NCBI GenBank assembly: GCA_011947345.1
Contig: JAAVTG010000087.1
Span: 43,019-107,018, forward strand
From: Phytophthora quininea
Taxonomy: Eukaryota > Oomycota > Peronosporomycetes > Peronosporales > Peronosporaceae
Direction of reading: 5' to 3'
DNA length: 64,000 bases
Part shown: positions 11,081-23,930 of the stretch, in pieces
How the letters are laid out: every line of letters begins with the position of its first letter
Numbering within the stretch: the stretch's first letter is position 1
The notes under the pieces: generated by a model
What the model was told of the DNA's origin: nothing
Databases searched by the model: none
Seen by the model: only the letters and a program-made list of their open reading frames with translations
Position numbers and translations under genes: made by a program

Positions 11081-13590
11081 TTGCCGTGCTGCTGCAGCCT
11101 GATCACCACGCTCGCCGAGATGTTGCCAGCGTCGGAATGCACGAGCTCGGGGTAGCCGGCGTGCAGGTTATGCTGCCGTGCCTGATCATCGTACTCGCCG
11201 AGATGGTAGTTGGCGTCTGGCTGTGTTACTCTTCCAACATCGTCGTGCTGTTGTACCCCGGTCGGTTTGCGCGCCGTAGAGCTTGTGTAGTGTAGCCGCT
11301 TTTATAACCGCTGCTTAGTGTCGACGCACCTGCTGACCGTCGTCGAATTTGTGCCCGAGGCGGTTTTGCCGCTGACGAACATGAGTTACCTGCAGTTGGT
11401 TGCACGGTACCTAGCAGCACCGGCACCAGCAACACCCAGTAGTTCTGTTCATTCACGTATTACAGCCACAGTCGACTCCACAGTCGACTACGAACATTAC
11501 CTCCGTGAAACTTAGAAATTCAAGACCTCAGTCACTTTGCTTCTTGCGTTCAGCCCATTTTACTCTCCAGCTACATCGACTCACATTGTGGAATGCGGGA
11601 TGAAGGGGAAAAAACACGAACTTAATATTTATTCTATTTCAAAGTATTGCAACATTTACAAATATAAGCCCTACTAATCAATACGGCACCATTAAGGGCA
11701 TAAAGGTTGTTAAGGTAACACGCATAGTCTTCCTAGTGTGGTTTAATTGGAGAGTGTCGGTTTGGGTTTGTTTTAAGACACACACTTCAAATGTTAAGCT
11801 ATCATATATTTTAATTTGCTTGCGTGCGCTTAATGTGCGTTCTCATCAGCTACTAGGAAGTTAGGACGCTTTTTAATTTTTACTGCTTCCGACCGCCAGC
11901 TTGTAGTCCGAGCGTACCAATAGGCGGAGTCGAACCTTACGAAATGAGCACAAAATTATAAGCAGAAAATGGCCCCAGAACTGAGCAGAAAATGCGCGGG
12001 AATTGAGCGGGGATTGGCTGTTGACTCGATTTGATTGCGATGTGCTACGAGATATCGGGGGAGGGGGCAGTACCGCACATAGACCACTAAATAGGAAATA
12101 AACAATGCAAGTATTAGGCTTTTGTCCTGCTTTGTGTAGAAATGAGCCTCAAATGAGCTTTCTCCAAATCAGCTGAAGTAACGCAAAGTTGAGCAGATAC
12201 CTCGCCTCAAACTGAGCACGTTTTTGGGATATTCAACTCCCGCTAACAGCAATGCATCTTAAGCACGAGTGGGGTTTGCTTTGTGTTTTTCGCTGCGTGC
12301 TCTTTAAGAAAAAATGGCGGAGTGTACTGTTGCAATCATTAACGCATGGGATTCTGTCACAATAGACTAAATAAATATCTTGTCATTGCACTCGATAGCT
12401 AAACATTGCTTAGAGGTACAGGTGAGCTTCGAATTTAATGAGTCTATAGATTCACTGCTATTGGAAGTCTCACACAAGCTATCATCGCAATGCGATATCG
12501 ACGCTAACTTCTATAAGCGCTTTGACCTAGTTGTCAACACCTGCTTCCACCCTTATCTTAGCAGAAATATCATCGCGCTGCACCATGATTGCATTAAGTG
12601 CACTTGGAGCCGGCAGGCGCAGATATTGATCAATGGGAGCGCGCCCAGCCAGCGACGCTACAGAGGATGTAGTTAATGTTAACTTTCAAGATAGGCAGAA
12701 GGTAGGGCCATTCCTTTTCACTCGTGTATTCGCCCTGTGTGAATGGGACTGTTAAATCTTGAGCCTGGAGTAGATGGAGGCAATGACCTCGTTACGGAAA
12801 TGGCTTCCTTGGTCGGAAACCTGTATTTCAAGTGTTCTGTTTCTCATTTACCATTCTAGCAGACGATGTGCTGCAGTACTCCACTATCACCATCAGAATT
12901 CGTTCCAGCCGAAGAAGGACGGGCACCAGCTGCCCATGCACTCCTCGTCAAGAACCCCACTAGGGTTGGTAGGGACAGCTACCGGAATCCCTTAGAATAG
13001 AATCTGAGCGCCTTGCCCGTGAAGAGAAACTACGGCAACGAGTGTTTGCTGGAACGGCTATGACGGCAAACACCGATACCAATGCCCGGAAAGCTACCTT
13101 AGACGACGATGCCGCGTTCGATCACTACCTGACTCCGCGATTTGGAAAGCTGAAGTTGACCAAGACCGAAGGAGAAGGCTCGCCAAGAACGCTGAGCATT
13201 CAGTCGGGGAGGATGTCCCGGGTCCTGTGCGGACGGCAATATCCCAAAGGACGACCCCGTTATATTGGCTGAATTGAGAGCCGTGGAGGATGCTGATTCG
13301 TCGAACGACTGACACATTCACTAGCGCCTTCCGAGGGATGGCCGGATCTGGCGACGAGGGGACGGAGGTCGCCAGCGTGCTGAGGCCGCCTTGGCTTGAC
13401 AGAGAGGCGAGGTGTCGCGCAAGGGCTGTCCCCGGTGAGAGCGCAGGGGATGAAAGTTCATGATGCCGTCAACTGCGCGCGCACTCGGCTGCAAACTCAC
13501 TTCATAACCGCTTTTGCTGGCTTCAGAATAGGTCGAACTGTTCAGGACTAACAGCTACAAAGACAGCATTTTCGTTCAACTAGTCGTGCC
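11081..13590. other. Region with no recognised intact gene
   Basis: Short open frames only, such as 12380-12676 plus (98 codons), with no known domain. Sequence around 13040-13330 plus has a charged, transposon-like composition but too many breaks to assign. The 11500-12300 part is AT-rich. Confidence 0.4.
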
Positions 13591-13649
13591 CCCTATTCGT
13601 CTATCGTCCAACGCGCTGTTCTCCTCGACCTGCACCTCGCACAGCTGCT

Positions 13650-14134
13650 CGCACTGAAGCTACCCTTCCCTAAAAGTACGAACTCCCGGGGCTGCACTCC
13701 AGCCAAGCGCTCGACGTACGTCATCCCCGAGGTCCTGGGACAATGTCGTCCTTCAAGATGATGAGGGCGTGGTGGCCAGCCTCTTTGGTGACATGGACCG
13801 AGTGGTGGCGTACGCCAGCAAACTACTAGCTGGCATGCTGTCACAGCGTGCACTTCTCAAAAATCACCACTAAACATCCTCATTACGCGCTTTGGTTTCA
13901 TATTTCGGCCTCCATAGATGCAGCTTCAACACCCCGTCCTTCGCATACTTGCACAAATACCATTTCCGGATGAGCTTTTGAACTTTGCTGGCCAAATACT
14001 CCACGAGATCGCTTTTGAACCAGCGTCACTGTTGTCTCTTCGCCACAGTTGCCTTGCGATCCACAATGTGAGATGATCAGCAGGCGGCGCGCTAGACTCA
14101 TGGTAGGTGATAGGATCCACATTTTCTTGTCCAC
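13650..14134 (-). pseudogene. Gypsy integrase remnant (zinc-binding and core)
   Basis: Around 13900-14134 the minus strand reads like the integrase H2C2 region: a W-x-P start, LARRLLIISHCGSQG resembling the usual RL-x-I-x-x-H-x-G-x-x-G block, then KLIRKWYLCKYAKDG with the two spaced cysteine positions partly kept. Downstream, near 13760-13800, LIILKDD matches the first catalytic region of Gypsy integrases. Frames change several times between the blocks. Confidence 0.55.
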
Positions 14135-16254
14135 GTAAATGCACCCGCCGTCCAGTATATTGTATCATTTCGTGTTGGCCACATGAACGCCTCATCGTGT
14201 AGTCCAAGGAAGTGGTGGTTCTTCTCATGCGAACTGCGAAAACTTCGCGAACCACAACCTGCGCTGCAGCCAGCTCCGGTTGATGGCCTCAGCGGGAGAC
14301 AAGGTCAGCCCAGACATTATTTACTCCAATATGCTTTATTGTGTACGGTAGGCCACAAGGTCGGCCTAGGCGTTATTCACTCACTCAAGGTGCTCTATTG
14401 TTTACGGTAGGCTTCAGGTACGCAGTGCCCGGCGCTTGCAGCTTGTCGCGGACGTGACGTTTGACTTTCGTTGATAGATTAAAGATGAAAATGAGGTTTG
14501 CATGATCTCGTTGAGACCCCTTAAATAATTCTCCATTGCACGCCAGCAAGTAATGTTGCTGGTGGTGAACAGGCAGCTCGTCATCCCAACAACCACTTGG
14601 CTGACAATGAGGCTCGAGCCATCTACAATGGCATCAATCAGCAGACACACGACAGCATTGTCCGCAAGATGTGCCAGTGACTGTGGCAACTCGCAAGAGA
14701 AGGTATTTTCACTGCGAGAAAACTTGCGTTGAGCTCTTAATTCCATTGAGATGCTGCTTGCTGACCATTCTTGTTGCGTTTTTCAATCACTCGCATCTGC
14801 TGCTCCAGACAGTCTTACAGTGGTGCGGCAACTCGCCCATGCAATGCCGCTACAATTGATGGTGATGGTAGGCTAGACCCCGCTGTGGGGCGTTCTGGGT
14901 CGTGTTGAATATCCATTAGCGACACCAGTTTGCCTAACCACAATAGCTAAAGCTGGAATAGGACGCATTTTTTCACACTGAGCTTCAGGCCATGGGAGTT
15001 AATCAGCTCAAAACTTCTCGCATCACCTGCGCAAACTCATCCACCGACGAAGGCAGTTGCTGTGTAGCAGAGGTGCGACAATGCGTTGCAGCTGAGCTTG
15101 GAAATGCAGAGCCGAGTCAGCTGCACCTTGGGGAAGGCACGTTGACGTGTAAACGGCGTCCTTTGTCATGAGCGAGTATATATCTCGGCTGTCGGAGTGC
15201 AGCGGAGACCTGCCAAAACCCCTTCAGTGTGGGTTAGCGATTTCCCTGGGAAGCGGGGGCGAGTCGTCAGCCATCGCACTGCGTGGCGAGGATTCACCCG
15301 GGTCATTCCCAACGGAGTCTTCCCTGTTTGGCTGGATTTTGAGTCTGGCGAGGTCTCAATGGTCAGTCGGCGGGAACCACTTTTGTGGATTGACCCACTA
15401 CGCTCAACGGAAGGCGCCGTGATTGGCCATTCCTCAGAATCGTCGGCGACATGTCGACGTCACCAATGACAACGGAAAAGATCGAGGCGATCCTTCCCAA
15501 GGCTTGGCGACTGCTGGAGGCCTCGATGACCGTTCGGAAAGCTCTGTAGCAACGACTCGACGTCTCCAAAACCTCGGTGGCCAGTCTGAGAGCTCGGCGA
15601 CTCTTCAGGGATCTCGGCGGCGGGTTCAACGAGGTCGCAGTTTGGAAACGGATCATATTTCACTGCATATTTGTATGGAAAGTAGGAAAGATGGGATTTA
15701 CATAAGCCCGAATATTCAGAACAGAATTTCCCCTCAAGCACACAAGGACCAAGTCCGGCAGCGGAATCGTCTTCGGTACGTTGCGTCTAGATCCGCCCGT
15801 TTGAGCGGATTTATGTCTGTCGGTGGGCACGTTTATCCGCGAGAACAGTGCTCGCCCCACGGCCAAGCCAAGAGTTTGTGGGAAGGTTGAGTGTGTATAG
15901 CGTGATGGCTGAATTGCCAGCGATTGTATTCGGAGTTGAATGTTATCCCCGCTTCTCTAAAGGTCACCGCAGGCTGAGACCTCGGTGGACTCGCAGTTGG
16001 CCTTAATTGGCTTTGGACCCTTCTGCTGTTGGGCCAGCGAGGTTTGGCGCGCTAGCAAGCTCGTGCTAGTGGCGTCTGTTTATTTGGGAAGTTTGCGTGG
16101 ACGGATCGCAAGGCCAGTCCATCCCGGTGCTAGGGCTGAATCTGGGTCTTCAGATTTGAGCCCCAACTCTCGTTGACCTTCCTGGTTGACGTTTTGTTGT
16201 GGGTGGAGTCTATCCGTACTACCAACGAGTTTTCACATGGAATCCTAAACCACA

Positions 16255-16560
16255 TCAGTAAATCAAACTCGCAAAACCGACTGCACCACGAACTGCTCGT
16301 GACATTGCAGTCTGATTCGGCATTCGGCATTGTGCCTGCAATAGACACCATCCTGCTGTTGACAACGCGATAGTTCGTCGTAATGCGGACTTCTCTTTTG
16401 GTTTGGAGTCGTGCTGTAATGTGAGTCGTAGTGGATCCCTATTAGAACAGCTTGACCTCTGCAATATGTGACTCGCCGATGCCATTCGCACGTGCCTCGT
16501 CTAGCAGCTAACGAATACTTTTGTGGATCTCGTCGTCTTCCACCTGTCCGTATTCTGGCG
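16255..16560 (-). pseudogene. Gypsy linker and start of reverse transcriptase, remnant
   Basis: Minus-strand reading gives a LLDEARANGIGESHIAEVK block followed by a DP-rich, K/R-rich segment, the layout that precedes the RT domain in oomycete Gypsy polyproteins. Stops interrupt both blocks. It lies just downstream of the protease remnant, as expected. Confidence 0.5.
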
Positions 16561-16692
16561 TATCGAACTTGTCTATGCTGCCGTGAGCGGCGATGGAAGT
16601 AGCTAACTACTCAATCTGGTGTTTATATTAATTCCAAGAGATCGAGGTGTCTCATCGCCCAGTAGAAACTCCCCCTCCCCCAAGGAGGATCA

Positions 16693-16956
16693 TCAGACAC
16701 ATCCTATCTCAGGGTTGACTATTCCCAAAGCCATGACTAGACGTATATCCAGCCGTATCGACTCCGTACAAGTGACGTCCATACCATCGGTGAGTGTGGC
16801 GTCAATTGGAGTCCTCAGATCCATTACCTTGACAGCAGACGAGACTACAGTGAGATCGTCCATTACAACCGCCAGCACCATCGACCTGTCTGCGCCAGAG
16901 TTGATTACATACGGTACCTCCACGGTTACATTCAACCAAAAATAATTGGCTAGCAC
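16693..16956 (-). pseudogene. Retropepsin-like protease remnant of Gypsy
   Basis: An 87-residue open frame with NSGADRSMV in place of the usual DSGA active site, so the catalytic Asp reads as Asn, followed by the strand pattern typical of retropepsins. No complete polyprotein surrounds it. Confidence 0.55.
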
Positions 16957-17230
16957 GCTAGCCAGATCTTGAGCAGCTCAAACAGTCTTTGCATTGGCCT
17001 ACTCCTTCTTGCGCAGACTATCAATATATACAGCCGGATCTTCTTCACTCAGGCTCGGGCACTCACGTACCCAGTGTGCCCCTTGCAGACCCGTTTGGCA
17101 TCCTTAGCTCCTGATGACGACGCCACTTTCGTGCTTACCAAAGACCCATTCAAGCTGACCGGGGACGTTGTCGGCAGAATCCGCTTGGCTCCACCCGCGG
17201 TGTTGTCGGTATTTTTCGCTTGAATTGTCT

Positions 17231-17859
17231 CCTTTGCGGCACATGTCTGGTCCTTCGTCTCTCGCGATGTCGTTAAAGCAACTCCGCTTATTGCACTTCG
17301 CGCACCTTCACGCGTCTTCGCGAAATTTGTGAAAGCATGCGTTAGAGGTCCAACGCAAGGCCCACGGTATCCTCATTCGGCAACTTTCCAGGTAGATGCG
17401 GAGGTCGACGCTGCGTGGCCGATTTCCTGGAAGAAGTTGCGCAACCTCGACATCAGGGGAAAGAGAAGAGTACATGCAAATGCGATCTATTATGCATGGC
17501 TAAAGCTGATCATTTCCTTGTAGATCGCAGATCACCCACGATGGATCAAAATCCAAACGTGGTAGAAAGAGACACACGTCACCTCGGTGAAGACTCCGTC
17601 AAAAACGAAGAAAATCCATCAGTAGTGATACTCATTTGTGAAGCGTTTCTAATTGAGAGTTTGTAGGGCATGTACACAGCGATGACGACTCTTCGTTCGT
17701 GTCGACTGCCTCAAGCAGAGCTTGTAGCTGCTTAACATCTAATGGATTAAGCGGACCCGACGAAGAACTCCCTCCTACTCAACGTTCAGAAGCACCCGCT
17801 CGTACGGGTAATTGCCAGAGATGTTACTGATCTTACAAGTAATCAAACGTCTGTTGTAT
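17231..17859. other. Unassigned sequence between two dead transposons
   Basis: Short open frames only. It may include decayed gag of the Gypsy to the left, but no zinc knuckle or other motif was clear. Confidence 0.35.
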
Positions 17860-19922
17860 CCGTAGATAAAAATGAGATAGGCGAAGGAGAACTGCTCGCT
17901 GGCATCGCAGCTGAGGCCATTTCTATTTTAGGCCGCGAATTCGATACATGGGAATCGTTTGATCGATCCTGGGAGAACTACTCTAAAGAGAACAAGGTGG
18001 TTTACCGACAGCTCCACACATCCACAACAAAATATCACAACAAGAACAAGCCCCATAACCAAACCCCTCAAATTTCAAATTGGCGCCCCGAAAGTACAAG
18101 TGCACCCTTGGGTGTGAACAGAATTCTAGAGACACAGGCAAACGCGTTGTTCGGACCAAGCACTGTTGTGGCTGCAAAGTTCAATTTCAAGTTAAAGTAG
18201 TGCATAAGAGTCGCTTGGTCGTTCAGGTCACACACTAGGTATTGTACAATGCTGGTTGTTTGCCGACATTCGGGGAGTTAACCTTTGGATTATTGTTTGT
18301 GTGCATGCAGGTGCGAGCTCTAACCACAATTTGTCTAAGGCTCTCTACACAGCACTGTGTCGTAGCAAAGATGTGATTACCAACGAGCTGCTTGCTACCA
18401 TGGATGGGTTTGATCGAGACAAAGTCAAGTACGAAACAGATTAGTGCTTGTATCTCTCGGGAAATGGGTAATGGATAGCTTCGGCGGCGTATGGCCACAA
18501 CACTAACATGACATTGTATGACGGGCATGACATCTCCCCCAATGCATCCGAAATCTCACGAACTATCGCCTTGGTGGCGTAAACACAGAAGAACGGTTTA
18601 AGATTTTGATTGGCCGATTTTTGCAGCGGGGCTGCGTAGCGGTGCACGTGCACAGAGAAAGACGTAAGACTCCACGAGTCTTGTAGTAACAGTTGCCACC
18701 GGTGGGGATGCCTCGGTACTTGACTTTCTGTGTATCAACCAGCAGAAAGAGACCTTGAAAGAGGTCCTTTCGTTTTTCAAGAAGATTAATCCGACATGGA
18801 AGAGTATAGAATCTTTGATGATCGACAAAGACTTTACGGACATGGCTGCGCTTCTAGAAGAGTCTCCTGTCCTGTATTTCCTGCTGATTTTATCTACAAC
18901 ATTTTGGTGCCACCGGTGATACTTTCCAGGCTCAACACCGCGTTTTCATCATGGCGAATGCAGCAGCAGATGTCCCATGATCTGGAGCCAGGAGATGGCA
19001 ATCCAATTCCGATCGCAACAATGGCATCTGGCTTGCCAGGATTTTCAGAGCATGTATTACATTTTTTTTACAGCGCTTAGTGTTGTGCGCTAACGTGCAA
19101 GTGTTTTTGTACAGGAGACATATTGGATTGGTGACTCAGATCTACGAACTTCGCGGCATCATTACCGCGTACGAGGAAGATCTTGAATGAACGCAATGAG
19201 ATTGGCAGTCGCTCAGTGATGTATCGCAACGGCTTTACAAAGACACCACGATGACCTTGCCGAACTTGGCACTAGAAATTGCGCAACTTCTTGCAGAGTC
19301 CTGGCTAATACGCAAGTTCACAACGAAGGGAAACCAAATTTTGCTGCTCAACATCGCAGGCCATCTCGCCGGGCACACAATGCTAAACGATGCTGTGATT
19401 CACGGTACTCTTCAACAAATATGTGCGCGACTGCCCGCATGTTACACTGTTGACCCCGTCAACGTCGTGGAAGACAAACTTATTTTTCCAGAGCAACGGT
19501 GGACATCGTTCAAAACCATTATTGTGCCGGTGTATATGAAGAGTCTCAGGCATTGACTCCTTCAGATTGTGCGGCTTCGAGGTGGCTGTGAAGAGAAGCA
19601 AACTCCTGAACCTGCCGGTGCTGACCAAAATCCACACGTCACTGTGATTTTGTACGATCCACTTGGCGACATCAATATGCCGTTCCTGGAACGAATTTGG
19701 GAGAAGTATACACTACGTTTGCTCCAAGCATGGCACAAACGCGACATTGATCGTGACGAACTTGCGCAAAATGGTTGTGTATCTGACTCGCATAGTGGAT
19801 TTACGCCGATAGTGGAGATTGTACGACAGAAGACGCCTGTGCAATCCGACGGAGTAAGCTGCGGCGTTTGCTGGTTAGGTCAAGCGTTGTTGCAAAATAT
19901 GGTGGCCTTTCCTCCAGATTAA
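17860..19922 (+). mobile_element. Decayed MULE transposon with C-terminal Ulp1-like protease
   Basis: Three modules follow each other on the plus strand. First is a FAR1-like DNA-binding region (about 17880-18240) with an F-x-SWESF-like start and a C-C-G-C cluster near the end. Second is a MULE catalytic-core piece (about 18700-18900) containing MIDKDFTDM, where MULE transposases have their DKD block. Third is a Ulp1/SENP-type cysteine protease (19251-19922). Stops and frame changes separate the modules. Fusion of a Ulp1 protease to a MULE transposase is known from plant (Kaonashi-type) elements; here it is one inactive example. Confidence 0.65.
19251..19922 (+). pseudogene. Ulp1/SENP-like cysteine protease domain of the MULE
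   Basis: The first open frame (19251-19556) includes MLNDAVIHGTLQQICARLP, resembling the W-L-N/D-D start of Ulp1 domains. The second (19569-19922) has LYDPLGD, the usual position of the catalytic Asp, and QSDGVSCGV, where the Gln and catalytic Cys of Ulp1 proteases sit. The catalytic His block is lost around the stop at 19556. It was probably the C-terminal half of one long transposase. Confidence 0.65.
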
Positions 19923-20525
19923 CAACTCCTGTAGAATTGGCCCCAAATCTGCGGTGGTACGGGTTCACGCGAGGAAGCGGTGGCTGAACAACTGGACGGA
20001 CTTCGTTAACGCCAAGCCGTGTAGCTAGGAAGCAAATGTATTTATTTGTGGCTTATGGGGTTTTCCTTGAAGTGACTCCTCCGTGGAGTCCCTTCACTAT
20101 AGATCTTTCTCATTTTACCATTGATAACGGTCGAGCACCGCCGTAAGCGTACAGCCTCGTCGTTGGCGACGACACCTTCGAAATGCGTAAGCTGAGCTTG
20201 AATGATGTGCATGCCATGTGCACCACCCTCGTGTGCAGATGCGAATCGGTCGAAAATGCGAAAGATGCCGAGGTCTGGCCTCGTGTCCATGCTGTCAACA
20301 AGAGAATTTATCGCTTCTTTAGAGCGAAGCATCCGTTTGAGCCAAAATACAACCGCAGTAGTTGCAGCTTCAGCTAGTTGTCCAGGTGTTGCTAACAGAG
20401 AGATGTCCCCGTCCGATCAAAATCGAGTCCTGCTGCGGTCTCCACCTTCTGCTTGTCGTTCTCATGTGCTAACTAACGCAAATATCACGAAATGCTCTGC
20501 GAATGTCACGAACGGAGTTGCGCAA
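19923..20525. other. Unassigned stretch
   Basis: Short overlapping frames on both strands with no recognised domain. It may contain the rest of the retrotransposon whose gag lies just to the right. Confidence 0.35.
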
Positions 20526-21311
20526 CTACGAATTCCAATGTGCGTGAAAGGTGCGTGAAGGTGCGTGAGAGGCGCTAAAAGATGTTGCTTTAACGAGAGC
20601 CCGTCTCTTGGGCTTCGCGGTGGAAGATGTTTTGGAGTTGGTGTGGTGGTTAATGAGGTCAAACAGCATCCCATCGTCAGTTCGACACGCTCTGTGCTCT
20701 AGGCCCATCAGTCGTTCCACTCCGATCCAGAGAACCTTCGCTGCAGATTCTCGACTTGCATCGAGTCGTCATCTTGGACCTTCTCTCTGGGTCTGCTGCA
20801 CTGGGTCTCCCAATGAGGTTATGCAGGCCCTCCTCTTCAACCAGCATTTTGGAGCCCTGGAAGTACTTGATCACTCGGGATTCTGAATTCTCAATTCGCA
20901 GGTCCATGTGTAGCCTATCGCGGCACAATGCCTTCACACCGGGCACGAAAACACCCCTTCATTGCCCGATATTTTTGCCTAGATGAGGGTCACAAGCTCC
21001 TCTCCCATAACCGTGTCCTTGTGCTTCTTCAGTGTGTAATCGTACAGCGTGTTCGATAGCGACGGCTTTATCGATCCCTTGACACGATAGACAACACCAG
21101 CTTAGTCTTCTCCCGTTACGGAACACCGCTGATGGATCTTCACCTCATACTGCATTTGTTCGCGGCTCCACTTGACCAGCTCATTGTGGCTACAGTTCGG
21201 CAACTTGAGACCAACCGTCAACTCGTACATCGGTCGTAACACTGTCATCTTGACTTCGCCATCTGTGACCACCGTGGCAGCAGCCTTGGAATCCATCGTA
21301 GCCGTCTTCAA
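20526..21311 (-). pseudogene. Gypsy gag-like ORF, broken
   Basis: The minus strand starts with a clean ATG at 21311. It encodes LPNCSHNELVKWSREQMQYE, then RCSVTGED, a block typical of the first part of oomycete Gypsy gag proteins. After a stop it continues with FQGSKMLVEEEGLHNLIGRP and a basic KTTRCKSR-like block (20677-20946), and ends with ECRT/ACRTDD-like sequence. Stops and shifts occur near 21105, 20985 and 20700. Its LTR (21423-21879) lies immediately upstream in the same orientation, so the two belong to one truncated element. Confidence 0.6.
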
Positions 21312-21422
21312 CTCTTTAGTTCTTTAAAACAGATTTCGATCGGTGGAACCTGCCGTCAGCGAAAGTTAACTTTGTCGCGCACTACTGGTTGTGATGTAGT
21401 TAGAAAATAAAGAAACGAGCAT

Positions 21423-21879
21423 TTGTGGCGAAGTTGGATCTATCGAAATCTTGCCAATGTCAACGCGCCCAGACTACCAACTAACGGAGGGGGTACTCCG
21501 ACATCCGTGATGGATGCTGATGTGATCAGCTTGTGTATCCGTTGGCGGGCCAGCTCTACTCTTCCAGGTGTCTCGGGACGAGTGCTGGGTGAAGAGACCC
21601 GACTTGGCGAGTCTGCGGGGTCCTTGGCAACAGCATAGGTATGCTTCACCTGCTGCCTGGTGGGGGTGTCGGCCTTGATCGGGCTTGCCCGTTGTTCTTG
21701 TCCTTCTTTATAGCTCCTACGAGCAGCCACGTTCTTTAGTTGGGATCTTGTGGGGCGAGAGCGACACCGGCCAAAACTACCTGGAGTTTGAGACGTGCAG
21801 CAGCGTGGGATGGGCCAATGTACGTCCCCGTTCCTCAAAGAAGAGCGCTTGATGTCTACAAAGTAAATTTTACTCTGTT
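21423..21879 (-). repeat. LTR of Gypsy family 1, 5' copy beside gag
   Basis: It shares blocks along its length with 28342-28790 (opposite orientation) and 31806-32402 (same orientation). Shared blocks include the CAGAGT-start, the ACATTGGCCCA block and the GGAGTACC-rich end. The gag ORF begins about 110 bp downstream in element orientation. Exact ends are uncertain because clean TG/CA ends were not found. Confidence 0.7.
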
Positions 21880-22742
21880 TATGTCCTATTCTATCTGCTT
21901 ATCTTCTACCGCCCTGCGTGTCCCTCAATGAGTCCAGCACGAAAAGATTACAGCAAAGATCGCTGGACTTGTGGGTACAAATCAACAACTCCATGCGCGC
22001 CATCTTGATTACGCGTGCGTTGTTGATTATGCTCTTTGATGACGCCCTTCTACACCTGAATCGCCGGGGTACTGAAATAATTATACCAAATCACTCATGG
22101 ATCGCTGCCGATCGATATTGTTGGTCCATATCGATCCACTCGACCACCGAAGTTTCCATCGAAGATTCTCGGAGCATTTTCGACGGGTACAGAAGACAGT
22201 CGGTAGTGGCTGCAGCGTCCTCTCCTCCACAGCGATAGTCCGTCAGTCAGAAAAATCCGCGGAAATGCTCCGCCACAACCGCCCCTGCATGTGAACCGCT
22301 CCTCAACGAGCATGTCACGCGCACGCGTCTACACACTAAAGCCGCGCTTCCCCGCTTGGTTGCCTCGCTCCAGACGATACGGCGGACACTTCGCGTCCGT
22401 CCCAAGCTTCCTCTCGACCATTTGCAGACACCGCGCCTTCTCCTGTGTATGGAGGCGTCAAATCTTCGGCTCCAGACAGCGTCCAGTCCCCTGCCGTCGC
22501 GTCCATCACCTCCACAAGTGCCGATCGACCTGCCATGCCGCTTGTCGACCTCGCTCTTCCTCCTGCCGACGCTGCAGCAGCTCGGTCTTCGCTGGACGTC
22601 CTTCAAATCATGCTGAATCGTGTTGAAGCTATTCGCATGCTACAAGACGACCACATGCGGGTCCAAGCCGCCTATCAAGCAGAACATTAGCGCGCCGAAG
22701 AACTGGATCGACCGCTGGTGGACTCGGGAAAGAAGATATCTC
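21880..22742. other. Unassigned stretch with GC-rich short frames
   Basis: Several overlapping frames between 22090 and 22690 (up to 119 codons) shadow each other. The plus frame 22445-22690 has a charged, coiled-coil-like C-terminus. No domain was recognised; it may be the end of a gag. Confidence 0.35.
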
Positions 22743-23411
22743 TGTGGTGTACGGATTACTCCACTTAGCAACGTAGCCTTAATACAGTAGTCCCTGCCTT
22801 TAACAGCAAGTCTCTCCCTTTTGCGAAGGTTCGACGAGAGTTGAGGGTTCGTCTGTAGAACGCCTAACTCGACTCACCCAGAGCCAGTCAAATGCACTCT
22901 TCTATGATGTTTCGGCAAACCAAACAGCGCTACTAGCTCCGAGCTTTGCTAGGACGCTTGACACACAATAACCTCACTCAAGCTCCAGGGTTCCTCTAAA
23001 GAGAGGAAGCCACACCTGGGGAAAGCGCTTTCGGAGCCGCCGCAGCAGAGCCACGACTAATAGGGGTTGGGCGGAGGCGAATAGGCTCTCCTTGATCATG
23101 TAGCGGCTCAGAACTTGCCGCGAATCAATCCCTTTCATGCAACACACACACACTTCTTGCCCTTGCCAATGAACGCTCGCACACACTGCTCACAGCGTTC
23201 GCCGAACTGACATAATCCAAACCACACACACAAGTCTTACCTCTGGAAGTCCAGGAGCTTGTGCGGCTTGAGTAGTCGGTGGAAATATTGTTCTGTTTAG
23301 TGTGGCCTTTCGGCCTGATCGTTTTCTGTGTCTTTCAGTATGCCCTATACAAATACTCAGTGAACGAAGGTTCGTTTTGGATCTCGGCAACTCTCTGCGA
23401 AGACTCGAACT
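22743..23411 (+). repeat. LTR of Gypsy family 2, copy A
   Basis: It starts TGTGGTGTA and is clearly alike to 39650-40335 over its length. Both carry the conserved block around GGTTCCTCTAAAGAGAGGAA and a short CA-repeat near the end. It is followed by an unrelated insertion of roughly 360 bp (23412-23775) absent from the other copy, then by the leader and gag. Ends are approximate. Confidence 0.75.
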
Positions 23412-23930
23412 TGTTGAGGATATGCATTTCATCGTATCGCGGGGGACCGTGGTGCGCGTGCTGAGCGTGTGGCTGCCACGCGCTTGGTGCTTGTCATTGG
23501 CGAAGGGGCACGTGTGGTGGTTTCTGATTGGGCGAGAAGTTGAAGTATCCGAGTGGGTTTGGTTTAAGGCTACACATCAGTTTGGCTCTATACAAAAACT
23601 CAAGTCTATTCCCAATCGTGTCCGTCCCATTAAAGCGTGTCCACGACAGATTTGCGTATCATGAGAACCAAAGGTAGGAGAGGAGGGGACCAAGACAAAA
23701 ACCTTTAGCTGAATCAATATCACTTTCGGATTTACTCCCTACTGCGCACTCCACTACCAAGCTTCGCCCGCACTTTCAAGTGAACTGTCGCGGAGTTGCG
23801 AAACCTCGTGAGAGCCTAGAATAGGCCCTCCCAGCCTAGTATAGCCTGCTTTCGACCTAGATTAGGTGTTGCCTAGGGTAGGCGCTCCAGTCCTCGCTTA
23901 GCCTTAGACTCGGCGCTGACTTAGTTTCAG

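Larger units (their letters stand above)
13593..17230 (-). mobile_element. Heavily decayed Gypsy-type retrotransposon
   Basis: Minus-strand fragments occur in the Gypsy pol order: aspartic protease (16693-16956), the linker into reverse transcriptase (about 16255-16560), a degraded RT zone (about 15-16.2 kb), then integrase zinc-binding and core remnants (about 13650-14134). Every module has stops or frameshifts, so nothing here is functional. LTRs were not identified. Unassigned short frames fill the gaps. Confidence 0.65.
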
